64,000 nucleotides of DNA, taken from Leifsonia aquatica. GTDB taxonomy: Bacteria; Actinomycetota; Actinomycetes; Actinomycetales; Microbacteriaceae. The DNA is taken from NCBI RefSeq assembly GCF_014190775.1, contig NZ_JACHVP010000001.1:682001-746000 (forward strand), written 5' to 3'. Both the position numbers and the translations under genes were made by a program. Positions 33,886 through 43,482 of the stretch are shown here, one piece after another. Below the pieces are notes generated by a model. That model saw only the letters and a list, made by a program, of their open reading frames with translations, had not been told where the DNA came from and made no database searches. How positions within the stretch are numbered: position 1 is the stretch's first letter; each line of letters starts with the position of its first letter.

Positions 33886-35406
33886 TCAGTTCGCGGGGGG
33901 AGTGCTGGGAGCGCTCGACGCTCCGCCGCGCGAACGGCGGCGACGGCGGCGCGGTGCGCTGTTGCCGTCGCGGTGCTGGGAGCCGCCCCCGTCGTGGGTG
34001 CCGGTCGCGACGTTCTGGTCGCCGCCCTCGGCGGTGGCCGTCGCAGTGCTCGCCGTGGCGCCGGCGTCGGCGGTGGTCGCCTCGGCCGAGCCCTCGCCGC
34101 CGCGGGTGCGGCGGCGGCTGCGGTTGCCCCCGGCACGCTCGCCGTCGCGGGCGGCTCCGCCGGAGCGCGAGCCCTCGGAGCGGGAGCCGCCGGAGCGCGA
34201 GCCCTCGGTCTTGACGACCGGCGTGCTCTTCAGGCGGCCCTTGGAGCCGGCGGGGATGTTGAGGTCCTCGTAGAGGTGCGGGCTCGACGAGTAGGTCTCG
34301 ACCGGCTCCGGCTGGCCCATCTCGAGCGCGCGGTTGATGAGCGCCCACTTGTGCAGGTCGTCCCAGTCGACGAAGGTGACCGCGATACCGGTCTTGCCCG
34401 CGCGGCCGGTGCGGCCGGCGCGGTGCAGGTAGGTGTCGTGGTCGTCCGGGACCGTGTGGTTGATCACGTGGGTGACGTCGTTGACGTCGATGCCGCGGGC
34501 GGCCACGTCGGTGGCGATCAGGATGTCCTTCTTGCCGGCCTTGAACGCGGCCATCGCGCGCTCGCGCTGCTCCTGGTTCAGGTCGCCGTGCACGGCGGCG
34601 GCGTTGAAACCGCGGTCGTTCAGCTCTTCGACCAGCTTCGCCGCGGCGCGCTTGGTGCGCGTGAAGACGACGGTCTTGCCGCGGCCCTCGGACTGCAGGA
34701 TGCGGCCGATGACCTCGTCCTTGTCGAGCGAGTGCGCGCGGTAGACCACGTGCTTGATGTTGGCCTGGGTCAGACCCTCGTCCGGGTCCGTCGCGCGGAT
34801 GTGCACCGGACGCGTCATGAAGCGGCGCGCGAGGGCGACGATCGGGCCCGGCATCGTCGCCGAGAAGAGCATCGTGTGGCGCGTCGCGGGGACCTGCTGG
34901 AAGATCTTCTCGATGTCGGCGAGGAAGCCGAGGTCGAGCATCTTGTCGGCCTCGTCGAGCACGACCTCCTGCACCTGCTTCAGGTCGAGGAGGCGCTGAC
35001 CGGCGAGGTCGAGCAGACGGCCCGGGGTGCCGACCACGATCTGGGCGCCGGCCTTCAGCTGCTCGACCTGGCCTTCGTAGGCCTTGCCGCCGTAGATGCT
35101 GACGACCGAGGTGGAGCGGTTGGAGGTGGCGAGCTCGAGGTCTTCGGCGACCTGCACGCACAGCTCGCGGGTGGGGACGACGACGAGCACCTTCACGCCG
35201 GGCGCGGGGTCGATGCCGATGCGCTGGATGATCGGGAGGCCGAAGCCGAAGGTCTTGCCGGTGCCCGTCTTGGCCTGGCCGATGATGTCCTGGCCGCTGA
35301 GCGCGAGGGGGATGGTCTGCGCCTGGATGGGGAACGGTTCGACGATGCCCTTCGCGGCGAGGGCGTCCACCATGTCCTGGTCGATGTTGAGTTCGGAGAA
35401 AGTCAA
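33886..35406 (-). CDS. rhlE: DEAD-box RNA helicase
   Basis: A protein of 506 residues with all core motifs: Q motif 'EPFPIQAQ', motif I 'AKTGTGKT', Ia 'VPTRELCVQ', Ib 'GTPGRLLDL', II 'VLDEADKML' (DEAD), III 'FSATMPG', V 'ATDVAARGIDV' and VI 'HRAGRTGRAG'. The C-terminus from about 395 is a basic Ser/Arg/Gly tail with short repeats ('EGSRSGGSRSEGSRSGG') and Arg blocks, probably for RNA binding. It remodels RNA in the cytosol. The start is TTG 35406; no in-frame ATG or GTG lies upstream before a stop. It corresponds by order to M. tuberculosis RhlE. Confidence 0.93.
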   Translation of the reverse strand: MTFSELNIDQDMVDALAAKGIVEPFPIQAQTIPLALSGQDIIGQAKTGTGKTFGFGLPIIQRIGIDPAPGVKVLVVVPTRELCVQVAEDLELATSNRSTSVVSIYGGKAYEGQVEQLKAGAQIVVGTPGRLLDLAGQRLLDLKQVQEVVLDEADKMLDLGFLADIEKIFQQVPATRHTMLFSATMPGPIVALARRFMTRPVHIRATDPDEGLTQANIKHVVYRAHSLDKDEVIGRILQSEGRGKTVVFTRTKRAAAKLVEELNDRGFNAAAVHGDLNQEQRERAMAAFKAGKKDILIATDVAARGIDVNDVTHVINHTVPDDHDTYLHRAGRTGRAGKTGIAVTFVDWDDLHKWALINRALEMGQPEPVETYSSSPHLYEDLNIPAGSKGRLKSTPVVKTEGSRSGGSRSEGSRSGGAARDGERAGGNRSRRRTRGGEGSAEATTADAGATASTATATAEGGDQNVATGTHDGGGSQHRDGNSAPRRRRRRSRGGASSAPSTPPAN

Positions 35407-35516
35407 AAGGTATGCCTGTCGTTCGTTGCGTAAGGTCTACGCCCTGTTCGTGTCGCAGGCGTAGGAGCCGTCGATCCAACGCCGACGGACACGACAAGCC
35501 TACTGGACGACCCCGT

Positions 35517-35522
35517 TACACT
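35517..35522 (+). promoter_or_regulatory. Leaderless -10 of the ferritin-like gene
   Basis: TACACT lies at -13 to -8 from the GTG at 35530. No ribosome site precedes that start. Confidence 0.5.
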
Positions 35523-35529
35523 GCTGTAC

Positions 35530-36246
35530 GTGTCAACCTGGTTCACGCGCCGACGCTCCACGGTCGAGCTGCCCCGTCTCGCCCCTCGCGCCGATCGCGC
35601 GCCGGCCGTGCGGGTCGACCTCCACGAGGTCATGCCCGATCTGCTGCCGTATCTCGGCCAAGCGGCGTACCTGCAGCTGGAGCAGTTCCAGACCCTGTCG
35701 CGCGTCGCGGCCGAATGCGGTTCGCTGCGCGGGAAGGAACTGGTGGCGGCCGCGGCCGGGAACGCCCTGTCGAAGCACCAGGGGATCGTGGCGGAGATCC
35801 GTCGCCGCGGCGACGACCCCGGCGAGGTCATGAAGCCGTTCGCCGACGAGATCGAGGGCTTCAGCGCGCTCATCGTGGGCTCGGACTGGCGCGAGACGCT
35901 GCTCTCCGCCCTCGTGACGGGCGGACTGCTCGACGACTTCTTCATCCGGCTGGCGGCCGGGCTCCCGGGCGACATCGGCCCGCGCGTCGGGCAGCTCCTG
36001 GGCTCGGATTCGGGTCAGGAGGGTGTGCTGGAGGTGCTGCGCGCCGAGATCGAGGCCGACCCGCAGCTGCCCTCGCGACTGGCCATGTGGGGGCGGCGCC
36101 TGGTCGGCGACACCCTCCTCGTGGCACGGTCGGCCCTGCACCTCTCGGGCAATCGTGCGACCGACGACGAGCGGATCGAGCCGATCTTCACCGAGCTGAT
36201 CGCCGCGCACACGCGCCGCATGGACGCGCTGGGCCTGACCGCCTGA
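35530..36246 (+). CDS. Ferritin-like fold protein (MiaE-related hydroxylase-like)
   Basis: A protein of 238 residues predicted to be nearly all helical, resembling the actinobacterial ferritin-like family annotated as tRNA hydroxylase-related (Rv3210c group). Candidate metal residues are 'YLQLEQFQTLSRVAAECG' (Glu at about 51), 'GNALSKHQGIVAEI' (His and Glu), 'DEIEGFSALI' and 'ELIAAHTRRMDAL' (Glu and His). This E...ExxH-like spread fits a di-iron four-helix bundle, but the full ligand set cannot be proved by eye. It is divergent from the DEAD helicase, as in mycobacteria. Substrate unknown. Confidence 0.72.
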   Translation: MSTWFTRRRSTVELPRLAPRADRAPAVRVDLHEVMPDLLPYLGQAAYLQLEQFQTLSRVAAECGSLRGKELVAAAAGNALSKHQGIVAEIRRRGDDPGEVMKPFADEIEGFSALIVGSDWRETLLSALVTGGLLDDFFIRLAAGLPGDIGPRVGQLLGSDSGQEGVLEVLRAEIEADPQLPSRLAMWGRRLVGDTLLVARSALHLSGNRATDDERIEPIFTELIAAHTRRMDALGLTA

Positions 36247-36281
36247 GCCTCACCGCCCGTGCGGTGCGCCGCCGGAGCGGG

Positions 36282-36584
36282 TCAGCGTGCGACGGCGCCC
36301 TTCGCCAGCGTGTGCAGCAGCTTCTCGTCGTGATCGGCGCGCACGCGCCCGATCACGAGGTCCACGACCGCGACGATCGCAGCCGTGCCGAGCAGCGTGA
36401 TCCACCAGATCCAGCCGCCGTTCCACTTCAGCCCGGCCCAGGTGAGCGCGACCCAGAGGGCGCTCGCGGCGATCACGCCGAGGGCGGGGATGAGGACGGC
36501 GCCGTGCGTGTGACGGCCGGGGAGCAGGTAGCGGGCGCCGAGTCCGAGCACGGCTCCGCCGAGAGCGACGAAGAGGAGTTCCAC
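36282..36584 (-). CDS. Small membrane protein of unknown function
   Basis: A protein of 100 residues with three hydrophobic segments ('LLFVALGGAVLGLGARYLL', 'VLIPALGVIAASALWVALTW', 'WWITLLGTAAIVAVVDLVI') and a basic C-terminus. I do not recognise a characterised family. The GTG at 36584 has TAGATT exactly at -12 to -7, overlapping the stop codon of the upstream DUF3107 gene, so it probably has its own leaderless transcript as well as possible readthrough. Confidence 0.7.
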   Translation of the reverse strand: MELLFVALGGAVLGLGARYLLPGRHTHGAVLIPALGVIAASALWVALTWAGLKWNGGWIWWITLLGTAAIVAVVDLVIGRVRADHDEKLLHTLAKGAVAR

Positions 36585-36590
36585 GACGGG

Positions 36591-36596
36591 AATCTA
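36591..36596 (-). promoter_or_regulatory. Leaderless -10 overlapping the DUF3107 stop codon
   Basis: TAGATT on the minus strand is at -12 to -7 from the GTG at 36584. Its first three bases are the TAG stop of the DUF3107 gene. The same hexamer and spacing occur at dapE. Confidence 0.55.
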
Positions 36597-36818
36597 GCCG
36601 ACGAAGCCGATACGGCGCGACTCCTCGGCGCCGATCTCCACGTAGGCGATGCCCGCGGTCGGCACCACGTAGATGCGGCCCTTGTCGTCGGTGATGCGCA
36701 GGACGCCGGTGCCGTTGTTGACGGCGGTCTCCACCTGCTGGGCGATCTCGTCGGGCGACTGCGCCGACTCGAATCCCAGCTCGCGGGGGGCGTTGACGAT
36801 TCCGATGCGGATCTCCAC
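36594..36818 (-). CDS. DUF3107 domain protein
   Basis: A protein of 74 residues starting 'MEIRIGIVNAPRELGFESAQ' with 'GTGVLRITDDKGRIYVVPTA' in the second half. It belongs to the small actinobacterial DUF3107 family (M. tuberculosis TB9.4, Rv3208A). Function is unknown. GTG 36818 has AAAGG eight bases upstream. It is divergent from adnA and precedes the small membrane protein. Confidence 0.9.
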   Translation of the reverse strand: MEIRIGIVNAPRELGFESAQSPDEIAQQVETAVNNGTGVLRITDDKGRIYVVPTAGIAYVEIGAEESRRIGFVG

Positions 36819-36944
36819 GACGTGCCTTTCCGGTGTGTCTGGGCCGTCTCGAAACCGACCGCCCGATGTGAGTTCAGACTACGGCACACGGCTCGCGGCG
36901 CCGGGTCACGTTCTCTGTCGGCGGACGCCGATACCGTGAAGGAC

Positions 36945-39900
36945 ATGACGACCCGAGGTTTCCGCCCGCGCGCCGACCGGCGCAGGGCGAGCGGCGACCC
37001 CGTCCTCGACGAGACCCAGTCCACCCTGCTGCGCCTGGCGGACGGCGCGTCCGCGGCCGTTCTAGGGGCTCCCGGCACCGGCAAGACCACGACACTGGTC
37101 GAGGCGCTCGCCGATCGCGTGCTCGGCCGCGGCTACGGGACCGACGAGGTCCTCGCGCTCAGCGCCTCCCGTTCTTCCGCCACCGCGCTGCGCGACCGGA
37201 TCGCGCTGCGGCTCGGCGTGCCGACGAACGGTCCGCTCGCGCGCACCGCCACCTCCCTCGCCTTCCAGCTCGTCGGAGCGCGGTCCCGTCGCCTGGGTGA
37301 GGAGCCCCCGCGGCTCCTGACCGGCGGCGAGCAGGACCAGATCATCGCGGAGCTGCTCGCGGGCCACGTCGAAGACGGCACCGGACCCGTCTGGCCGGAG
37401 CCGCTGGTCGAGGAGGTCCGCTCGCTCCGCGGATTCCGCACCGAGCTGCGCGAGCTCATGGCGCGATGCGCGGAGCACGGAGTGACGCCGTCGCGGCTCT
37501 CGGAGCTCGGGGCGATCACCGGGCACGACGAGTGGAGGGCCGCCGCCCGGTTCCTCGCGGAGTACCAGGCCGTCGTCGACAGCTACCGCGGCGGGTTCGT
37601 GGACTCGGCCGAGCTCATCGCGTCCGCGGTCGCCGTGGTCCGCGAGGGCAGCGCGCTCGACCGGCTGCGCGCGGTGTTCGTGGACGACCTGCAGGAGGCG
37701 ACGGTCGCCACCGTCGCCCTCCTGCGAGCGCTCGCCGAGCGCGGCGTCGCCGTCATCGCCTTCGGCGACCCGGACGTCGCCTCCACCACCTTCCGCGGCG
37801 CGGAGACGGGTGCCATCGGGCAGCTCGGGTCCCGCGTCGGCGTTCCGGTCGAACGGTTCGTGCTCGGTGCGGCACACCGGCAGACCCCGGCGCTGCGCGA
37901 GCTCACCGTGCGCGTGACGGAGCGCATCGGCACGGCGGCCGCCGGAGTCCAGCGACTGGCCGCGTCCGCGCGCCCGGCTCCCGCCGATTCCGGCGCGAAC
38001 GACCGGACGCCGTCCGACGACGATGCGCCCCCGGAGGTGCTGCGCATCCTCGCCGCGTCCGCGCCGGCCGAAGCGGCACGGCTCGCCCGCCGGTTACGCG
38101 AGCGCCACCTGCTCGACGGGGTCTCGTGGGACGAGATGGCGGTCGTCGTGCGCTCCGGGGCGCACGTGCCCGGTCTGGCGCGTGCGCTGGCGGTCGCGGA
38201 GGTTCCGACCAAGACGAGCATCGCGGGGCGCGCCCTCCGCGACGACTACGCCGCCCGGCAGCTCATCACGGTCGCCGGCGTCGAGGTGGGAGCCGTCGAT
38301 CCGACCCCCGCGGTCGCCACCGAACTGCTCCTCGGCCCCTTCGGCGGGCTCGACGCCGTCAGCCTGCGACGGTTGCGCCTCGCCCTCCGTCAGGAGGAGC
38401 TCGCGGGCGACGGCAACCGGTCCGGTGACGACCTCCTGGTGGAGGCGCTCGCCGACCCGGCGCACCTCGCGACCATCGACTCGTCGCCGGCCCGCCGTGC
38501 CGGCCGCCTGGCCGAGACGTTGCGCGCGGGTCGCGAGAAGGCCGCCTCCGGCGCGACGATCGAGGAGCTCCTCTGGCACACCTGGGAGCGCAGCGGCCTC
38601 GCCGGCCGCTGGCTGGAGCAGTCGGAGCGGAGCGGGATCGTGGCCGACGAGGCCAACCGGCACCTGGACGGCGTCGTCGCCCTGTTCACGGCCGCCCGGC
38701 GATTCGTCGAGCGGTACCCCGAGCGTCCGGCCGCCGACTTCGTCGTCGAGCTGCTGGGTGCCGAGGTCCCGGAGGACACCCTCGCCGCGCAGACCGCCGG
38801 TCCGGCCGTGCTGGTCTGCACCCCGAGCGCGACGGTGGGTCGCGAGTTCGAGGTCGTGGCCGTCTCCGGCCTGCAGGAGAGCGTCTGGCCGAACCTCCGG
38901 CTGCGCGGCTCCCTGCTGCACCCCCAGGAACTCGCCGACGCCCTCGACGGGCGCGAGACCGCCACGGAGGACCAGCGCGCCCAAGTGCTCGGCGACGAGC
39001 TCCGCATGTTCGCCCTGGCGGTCTCCCGTGCCCGCGGCCAGGTCATCCTCACCGCCACCGCGAACGACGACGAGCAGCCGTCCCCGTTCCTCCGCCTGCC
39101 CGGCGAGCTGTCGGTCGACGACCGCGACGAGGGCATCCACCCGCTGTCGCTGCGCGGAATGGTCGGCCGGCTGCGCCGCCGGCTCGCGACCACCGGCTCG
39201 GCCGACGCCGCCGAGGCGCTCGCGCGACTGGCGGATGCCGACGTCGAAGGAGCCGACCCCGCCGATTGGTACGGCCTCATCGAGCCGTCGACGAGCGATC
39301 CGCTCGTCGACCTCGGCGACGAGGAAGCCGTCGTGCGGGTGTCGCCGTCGCGACTCGAGACGTTCGAGAAGTCGCCGCTGGCCTGGTTCGTCGACTCGAT
39401 GGCCTCGTCGCCGAGCGGCCTGGCGGCCGGCATCGGCACGGTGGTGCACGCCGTCATGGAGGAGGCGAGCACGAGTGAGGACCGCGACCTGAGCGTCGAG
39501 CGGTTGTGGGGCGGCATCGAGCGGCGCTGGAGCGAGCTCAGCTTCGAGTCCCCGTGGCTGGAGGAGAAGGAGCGGCGGCGCACCCGCACGCTCGCCCACG
39601 GCGTCTCCGAGTACCTGCGCGACTTCGAGCGCGCCGGCGGCGCGCTCCTCGGCTCGGAGGGCGAATTCGAGTTGCGGATCGGCCGGGCGCTGGTGCGCGG
39701 CACGATCGACCGCGTGGAACGCACGGCCGACGGCACCGTCGTGATCGTCGACCTCAAGACGGGCAATCGCACGCCGACCGCGGCGGAGGCCGCCGAGCAC
39801 GCGCAGCTCGGGGCCTACCAGCTCGCGCTGGAGCACGGCGCCATCGAGGTCGCGGACGGCCTGCCGTCGGGTGGAGCGAAACTGCTGTTCGTCGCCAAGG

Positions 39901-40100
39901 GCGTGCGCGGCAAGGGATACCGGGAGGTCGCCCAGGACCGGGTCGATCCCGAGGGTCTGGAGCGTCTCAAGCAGCGGGTCGCCGACGCGGCGACCGGCAT
40001 GGCGGCGGCGACGTTCGCCGGGGTCGTCGACCTCGGCGACCGCGACCCGCACGCGAAGTACGAGTACCGCATCCACCTGGTGCCGGCGGTGAGCGCATGA
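36945..40100 (+). CDS. adnA: ATP-dependent helicase-nuclease subunit AdnA-like
   Basis: A protein of 1051 residues: UvrD-like helicase region and a C-terminal RecB-type nuclease. Walker A is intact ('GAPGTGKTTT', 41-50), but motif II reads 'VFVDDLQEAT' (about 244-253) instead of DEYQD, and motif III 'GDPDVASTTFRGA' is altered, so the motor looks vestigial, as in mycobacterial AdnA. The nuclease motif 'VIVDLKTG' (about 932-939) with downstream 'QLGAYQLAL' is intact. With AdnB it should resect double-strand DNA ends. ATG 36945 is preceded by TACCGT at -13 to -8. adnB follows after 28 bases. Confidence 0.88.
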   Translation: MTTRGFRPRADRRRASGDPVLDETQSTLLRLADGASAAVLGAPGTGKTTTLVEALADRVLGRGYGTDEVLALSASRSSATALRDRIALRLGVPTNGPLARTATSLAFQLVGARSRRLGEEPPRLLTGGEQDQIIAELLAGHVEDGTGPVWPEPLVEEVRSLRGFRTELRELMARCAEHGVTPSRLSELGAITGHDEWRAAARFLAEYQAVVDSYRGGFVDSAELIASAVAVVREGSALDRLRAVFVDDLQEATVATVALLRALAERGVAVIAFGDPDVASTTFRGAETGAIGQLGSRVGVPVERFVLGAAHRQTPALRELTVRVTERIGTAAAGVQRLAASARPAPADSGANDRTPSDDDAPPEVLRILAASAPAEAARLARRLRERHLLDGVSWDEMAVVVRSGAHVPGLARALAVAEVPTKTSIAGRALRDDYAARQLITVAGVEVGAVDPTPAVATELLLGPFGGLDAVSLRRLRLALRQEELAGDGNRSGDDLLVEALADPAHLATIDSSPARRAGRLAETLRAGREKAASGATIEELLWHTWERSGLAGRWLEQSERSGIVADEANRHLDGVVALFTAARRFVERYPERPAADFVVELLGAEVPEDTLAAQTAGPAVLVCTPSATVGREFEVVAVSGLQESVWPNLRLRGSLLHPQELADALDGRETATEDQRAQVLGDELRMFALAVSRARGQVILTATANDDEQPSPFLRLPGELSVDDRDEGIHPLSLRGMVGRLRRRLATTGSADAAEALARLADADVEGADPADWYGLIEPSTSDPLVDLGDEEAVVRVSPSRLETFEKSPLAWFVDSMASSPSGLAAGIGTVVHAVMEEASTSEDRDLSVERLWGGIERRWSELSFESPWLEEKERRRTRTLAHGVSEYLRDFERAGGALLGSEGEFELRIGRALVRGTIDRVERTADGTVVIVDLKTGNRTPTAAEAAEHAQLGAYQLALEHGAIEVADGLPSGGAKLLFVAKGVRGKGYREVAQDRVDPEGLERLKQRVADAATGMAAATFAGVVDLGDRDPHAKYEYRIHLVPAVSA

Positions 40101-40128
40101 CCGGCGGCGCGATGACGGAGGGACGGGC

Positions 40129-43100
40129 GTGAACGACGAGAACGTGCTGGAGTGGGCCGCCGCGGAGGCCGACCTCGACCTGGTCGAGCAGGCCATGACC
40201 CTCGACGAGCCGGAGGCCGGGACCGAGCGCGAGCAGCGTGCGGTGCGCCCGGTCAGCGCCGTGGAGATCGCCCGCGCGCTCGGCCTGCCGGAGCCGACCC
40301 TCCAGCAGCAGGCCGTGATCGAGGCGCCCGTGCGTCCCGCCATCGTGGTCGCCGGGGCGGGCAGCGGCAAGACCGAGACGATGGCGAATCGCGTGGTCTG
40401 GCTGCTCGCCAACGGCCACGCCCGCGTCCCCGAGATCCTCGGCCTCACCTTCACCCGCAAAGCGGCGGGCGAGCTCGCCGCGCGCATCCGCACCCGGATC
40501 GAGCAGCTCGTCGCCTCGGGCTTGACCGACATCGCGTTCGATCCGTTCGAGGCGCCCGAGGTGGCGACCTACAACGCGTTCGCGAACGCGATCTTCCGCG
40601 AGAACGCCCTGCTGATCGGGCGAGAGCCCGAGTCCGCCGTGCTGAGCGAGGCGTCGGCGTGGCAGCTCGCCCGCCGACTCGTGGTCGGCAGCACCGACGA
40701 GCGTCTCGTCGACCTGGAGCGCGGTGTGGACGCCGTCACCAGTGCGGTCCTGTCGCTCAGCCGGGCGCTCAGCGAGAACGTCGCGGACGCCGCCGAGGTC
40801 GAGCGGATGGTGGAGGGGTTCTCGCGCATCGTCGAGCTGCCGACGGGCAACGGGCGGGTGAAGGACGTGTACGCCTCCGTCCGTTCTGCGGTCGCCGCCG
40901 TCGGCTCCCTGCCGCCCCTGCTCACGCTCGCCGAAGCGTTCGCCGACGAGAAGCGGCGCCGCGGATTCGTGGAGTACTCCGACCAGGTGGCGCTCGCCCT
41001 GACGATCGCGGAGCGGCTCCCCGCCGTGGTCGACGACTACCGCCGCCGCTTCCGGGTCGTCCTCCTCGACGAGTACCAGGACACCTCCGTCGTCCAGACA
41101 CGGCTGCTCTCGACCCTGTTCGCCGGGCAGGCCGTCATGGCCGTCGGCGATCCGCACCAGTCCATCTACGGCTGGCGCGGTGCGAGCGCGGCGAACCTCG
41201 GCCGGTTCTCGGCCGACTTCACCGGGCAGCGGCCGGGCGTCGAGCACGGCGGCGCCGACGAATACGCGTTGAGCACGAGCTGGCGCAACCCCACCCGCGT
41301 CCTCGACGCGGCCAACACCCTGGTCGCCCCGCTCTCGGCGGCGGCCCCGGTGCACGTCGAGCTGCTGCAGCCTCGGCCCGGCGCGGTGACCGGCGAGCTG
41401 ACAGCGGAGTTCGGGCAGACCGTGGCGGACGAGGCCGAGTCGGTCGCGGCCTGGCTGGGCGAGCGGATCGCGGACCGCGACGCCGATGGGGTGCCGCCGA
41501 GCGCCGCCATGCTGTGCCGCTCGCTCAAGAAGATCGACGTGTTCACCGCGGCCCTCGCGCGCCGCGGCATCCCGTACCACGTGCTCGGCCTCGGCGGTCT
41601 GCTGGAGCAGCCGGCGATCGCCGACCTCGTGAGCGCCCTGCGCGTGATGCACGACCCGACGGCCGGGTCCGAGCTCATCCGGCTCCTCACCGGTGCTCGC
41701 TGGCGGGTCGGCCCGAAGGACATCGCCGGGCTCCGCCGGGTCGCGTCCTGGCTCTCGACGCGCGACCACCGGTTCCAGGAGCTCGACCCCGAGGTGCGGG
41801 ACCGGCTACGGCGATCCGTCGCGGGGGAGGAGTCGGCGTCGCTCGTCGACGCCCTCGACTTCGTTGTGGAGGCGCCGGAGGGCCATACGAAGCTCGAGGA
41901 CATCAGCGCGGTCGGGCTGGAGCGGATGCGCGACGCCGGCCGCCTGCTCGACCGGCTGCGATCGCGTGTCGGCCTGGACCTCCTCGATCTGGTCACCCTC
42001 GTGCAGCAGGAGCTCCTGCTCGACGTCGAGGTCGCCGCCAACGAGTCGGCGCAGCTCGGCCAGGCGAGCCTCGACGCCTTCGCCGAGCAGGTCGCCTCGT
42101 ACCTCGCCGCGGACGACCGGGCGACGCTCGGCTCGTTCCTGGCCTGGCTCGCCGAGGCCGAGCAACGCGACAACCTGGCACCGCGCAGCGAGGACCCGGA
42201 GCCCGGCACCGTCCAGATCCTGACCATCCACGGCGCCAAGGGACTCGAGTGGGACGTCGTCGCCGTCCCGCGCCTGGTGGACGGCGAACTGCCCGGGCCG
42301 CCGCAGAGCCGCAAAGGCTGGCTCGCGTTCGGTCAACTGCCGAACGAGTTCCGCGGCGATTCCGCGGAGCTGCCCGTGCTCGCCTGGCGGAACGCCGAGG
42401 ACCAGAAGCAGATCGACGAGTCCATCGACGCGTTCGAGGCGGAGAACCTGCGCCGTCATCTGGAGGAGCAGCGCAGGCTCATCTACGTCGCCGTCACCCG
42501 GGCGCGCAAGCGTCTCCTCCTCACCGGCTCTTACTGGTCGACCCAGACCCGGCCGCGTGGCCCCGGCGCCTACCTGCTCGAACTCCAGGCCGCCGGCCTC
42601 CTGCCCGAGGACGCCTTCCCGGACTGCGACGAGCCCGACGAGAACCCGCTCTCCCTGACCGCGCAGACCCTCACCTGGCCGCTCGACCCGCTCGGGACGC
42701 GCCGCGACCGGGTGCAGGCCGCGGCGGAGGCGGTGCGCGAGCGCCGCGAACGCGGTGCATCGACGGGCGGCGTCTACGCGCGGGACCTCGACCTGCTGCT
42801 CGCCGAACGCGCCCGGCGCGCACAGGACGCCGGTCTCGTCGAGCTGCCCACCCGCATCCCGGCCTCGCGCTTCAAGGACTACATCTCCGACCCCGAGACC
42901 GTGGCGGCGACGCTGCGTCGACCGATGCCCGAGCGGCCGTACCGGCAGACGCGTCTCGGCACGCTCTTCCACCGGTGGGTGGAGGAGCGGTTCGGCGCAC
43001 CCGCGGGCGGGGCGGACGAACTCGACGCCGCCGCGACCGAGCTCGACGATCCGGCGGCCGAGCTGCTGGAGGCCGACCGGCTCGCCGAGCTCCAGGCGAC

Positions 43101-43482
43101 GTTCGCCGCGAGCACGTGGGCGGGGAGGCGCCCCGATGAGGTCGAGCTCGAGATCCACGTGACCCTCGCCGGGCAGGTGGTGGTGTGCAAGCTGGACGCC
43201 GTCTACCGCAGCGATGACGGGGTGCACGAGTACCAGATCGTCGACTGGAAGACCGGAAAGGCGCCGCGGGACGCCGAGGACCTCGAGCGCAAGCAGCTGC
43301 AGCTGGCGCTCTACCGGCTCGCGTTCGCCCGGTACTCGGGCGTCGATCCGGCGCTCATCGACGCCGTCTTCTACTTCGTCGCGGACGACCAGGTGGTCCG
43401 GCCGGAACGGCTCTACGAGGAGGAGGAGCTGCGCTCGCTCTGGTCCTCTGCCACCGGCTTCATCCCGCCCGAACGGCCGTAG
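40129..43482 (+). CDS. adnB: ATP-dependent helicase-nuclease subunit AdnB-like
   Basis: A protein of 1117 residues with a complete UvrD-type motor and nuclease. Motifs: 'VVAGAGSGKTETMANRVVW' (Walker A at about 75-82), Ia 'LGLTFTRKAAGEL', II 'LLDEYQDTS' (about 312-320), III 'GDPHQSIYGWRGAS', 'STSWRNPTRVLDAAN', V 'TIHGAKGLEWDVV' and VI 'YVAVTRARKRLLL'. The C-terminal nuclease has 'YQIVDWKTGKAP' at about 1036 and 'QLQLALYRLAFAR'. It is the expected lead motor of the AdnAB end-resection machine. GTG 40129 has GGAGGG seven bases upstream. Its 3' end overlaps the convergent kinase-fold gene by 70 bases. Confidence 0.9.
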   Translation: MNDENVLEWAAAEADLDLVEQAMTLDEPEAGTEREQRAVRPVSAVEIARALGLPEPTLQQQAVIEAPVRPAIVVAGAGSGKTETMANRVVWLLANGHARVPEILGLTFTRKAAGELAARIRTRIEQLVASGLTDIAFDPFEAPEVATYNAFANAIFRENALLIGREPESAVLSEASAWQLARRLVVGSTDERLVDLERGVDAVTSAVLSLSRALSENVADAAEVERMVEGFSRIVELPTGNGRVKDVYASVRSAVAAVGSLPPLLTLAEAFADEKRRRGFVEYSDQVALALTIAERLPAVVDDYRRRFRVVLLDEYQDTSVVQTRLLSTLFAGQAVMAVGDPHQSIYGWRGASAANLGRFSADFTGQRPGVEHGGADEYALSTSWRNPTRVLDAANTLVAPLSAAAPVHVELLQPRPGAVTGELTAEFGQTVADEAESVAAWLGERIADRDADGVPPSAAMLCRSLKKIDVFTAALARRGIPYHVLGLGGLLEQPAIADLVSALRVMHDPTAGSELIRLLTGARWRVGPKDIAGLRRVASWLSTRDHRFQELDPEVRDRLRRSVAGEESASLVDALDFVVEAPEGHTKLEDISAVGLERMRDAGRLLDRLRSRVGLDLLDLVTLVQQELLLDVEVAANESAQLGQASLDAFAEQVASYLAADDRATLGSFLAWLAEAEQRDNLAPRSEDPEPGTVQILTIHGAKGLEWDVVAVPRLVDGELPGPPQSRKGWLAFGQLPNEFRGDSAELPVLAWRNAEDQKQIDESIDAFEAENLRRHLEEQRRLIYVAVTRARKRLLLTGSYWSTQTRPRGPGAYLLELQAAGLLPEDAFPDCDEPDENPLSLTAQTLTWPLDPLGTRRDRVQAAAEAVRERRERGASTGGVYARDLDLLLAERARRAQDAGLVELPTRIPASRFKDYISDPETVAATLRRPMPERPYRQTRLGTLFHRWVEERFGAPAGGADELDAAATELDDPAAELLEADRLAELQATFAASTWAGRRPDEVELEIHVTLAGQVVVCKLDAVYRSDDGVHEYQIVDWKTGKAPRDAEDLERKQLQLALYRLAFARYSGVDPALIDAVFYFVADDQVVRPERLYEEEELRSLWSSATGFIPPERP

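Noticed and set aside
34140-34215. Imperfect direct repeats in the DEAD helicase gene
   Set aside because: They encode the Ser/Arg/Gly repeats of the C-terminal tail.
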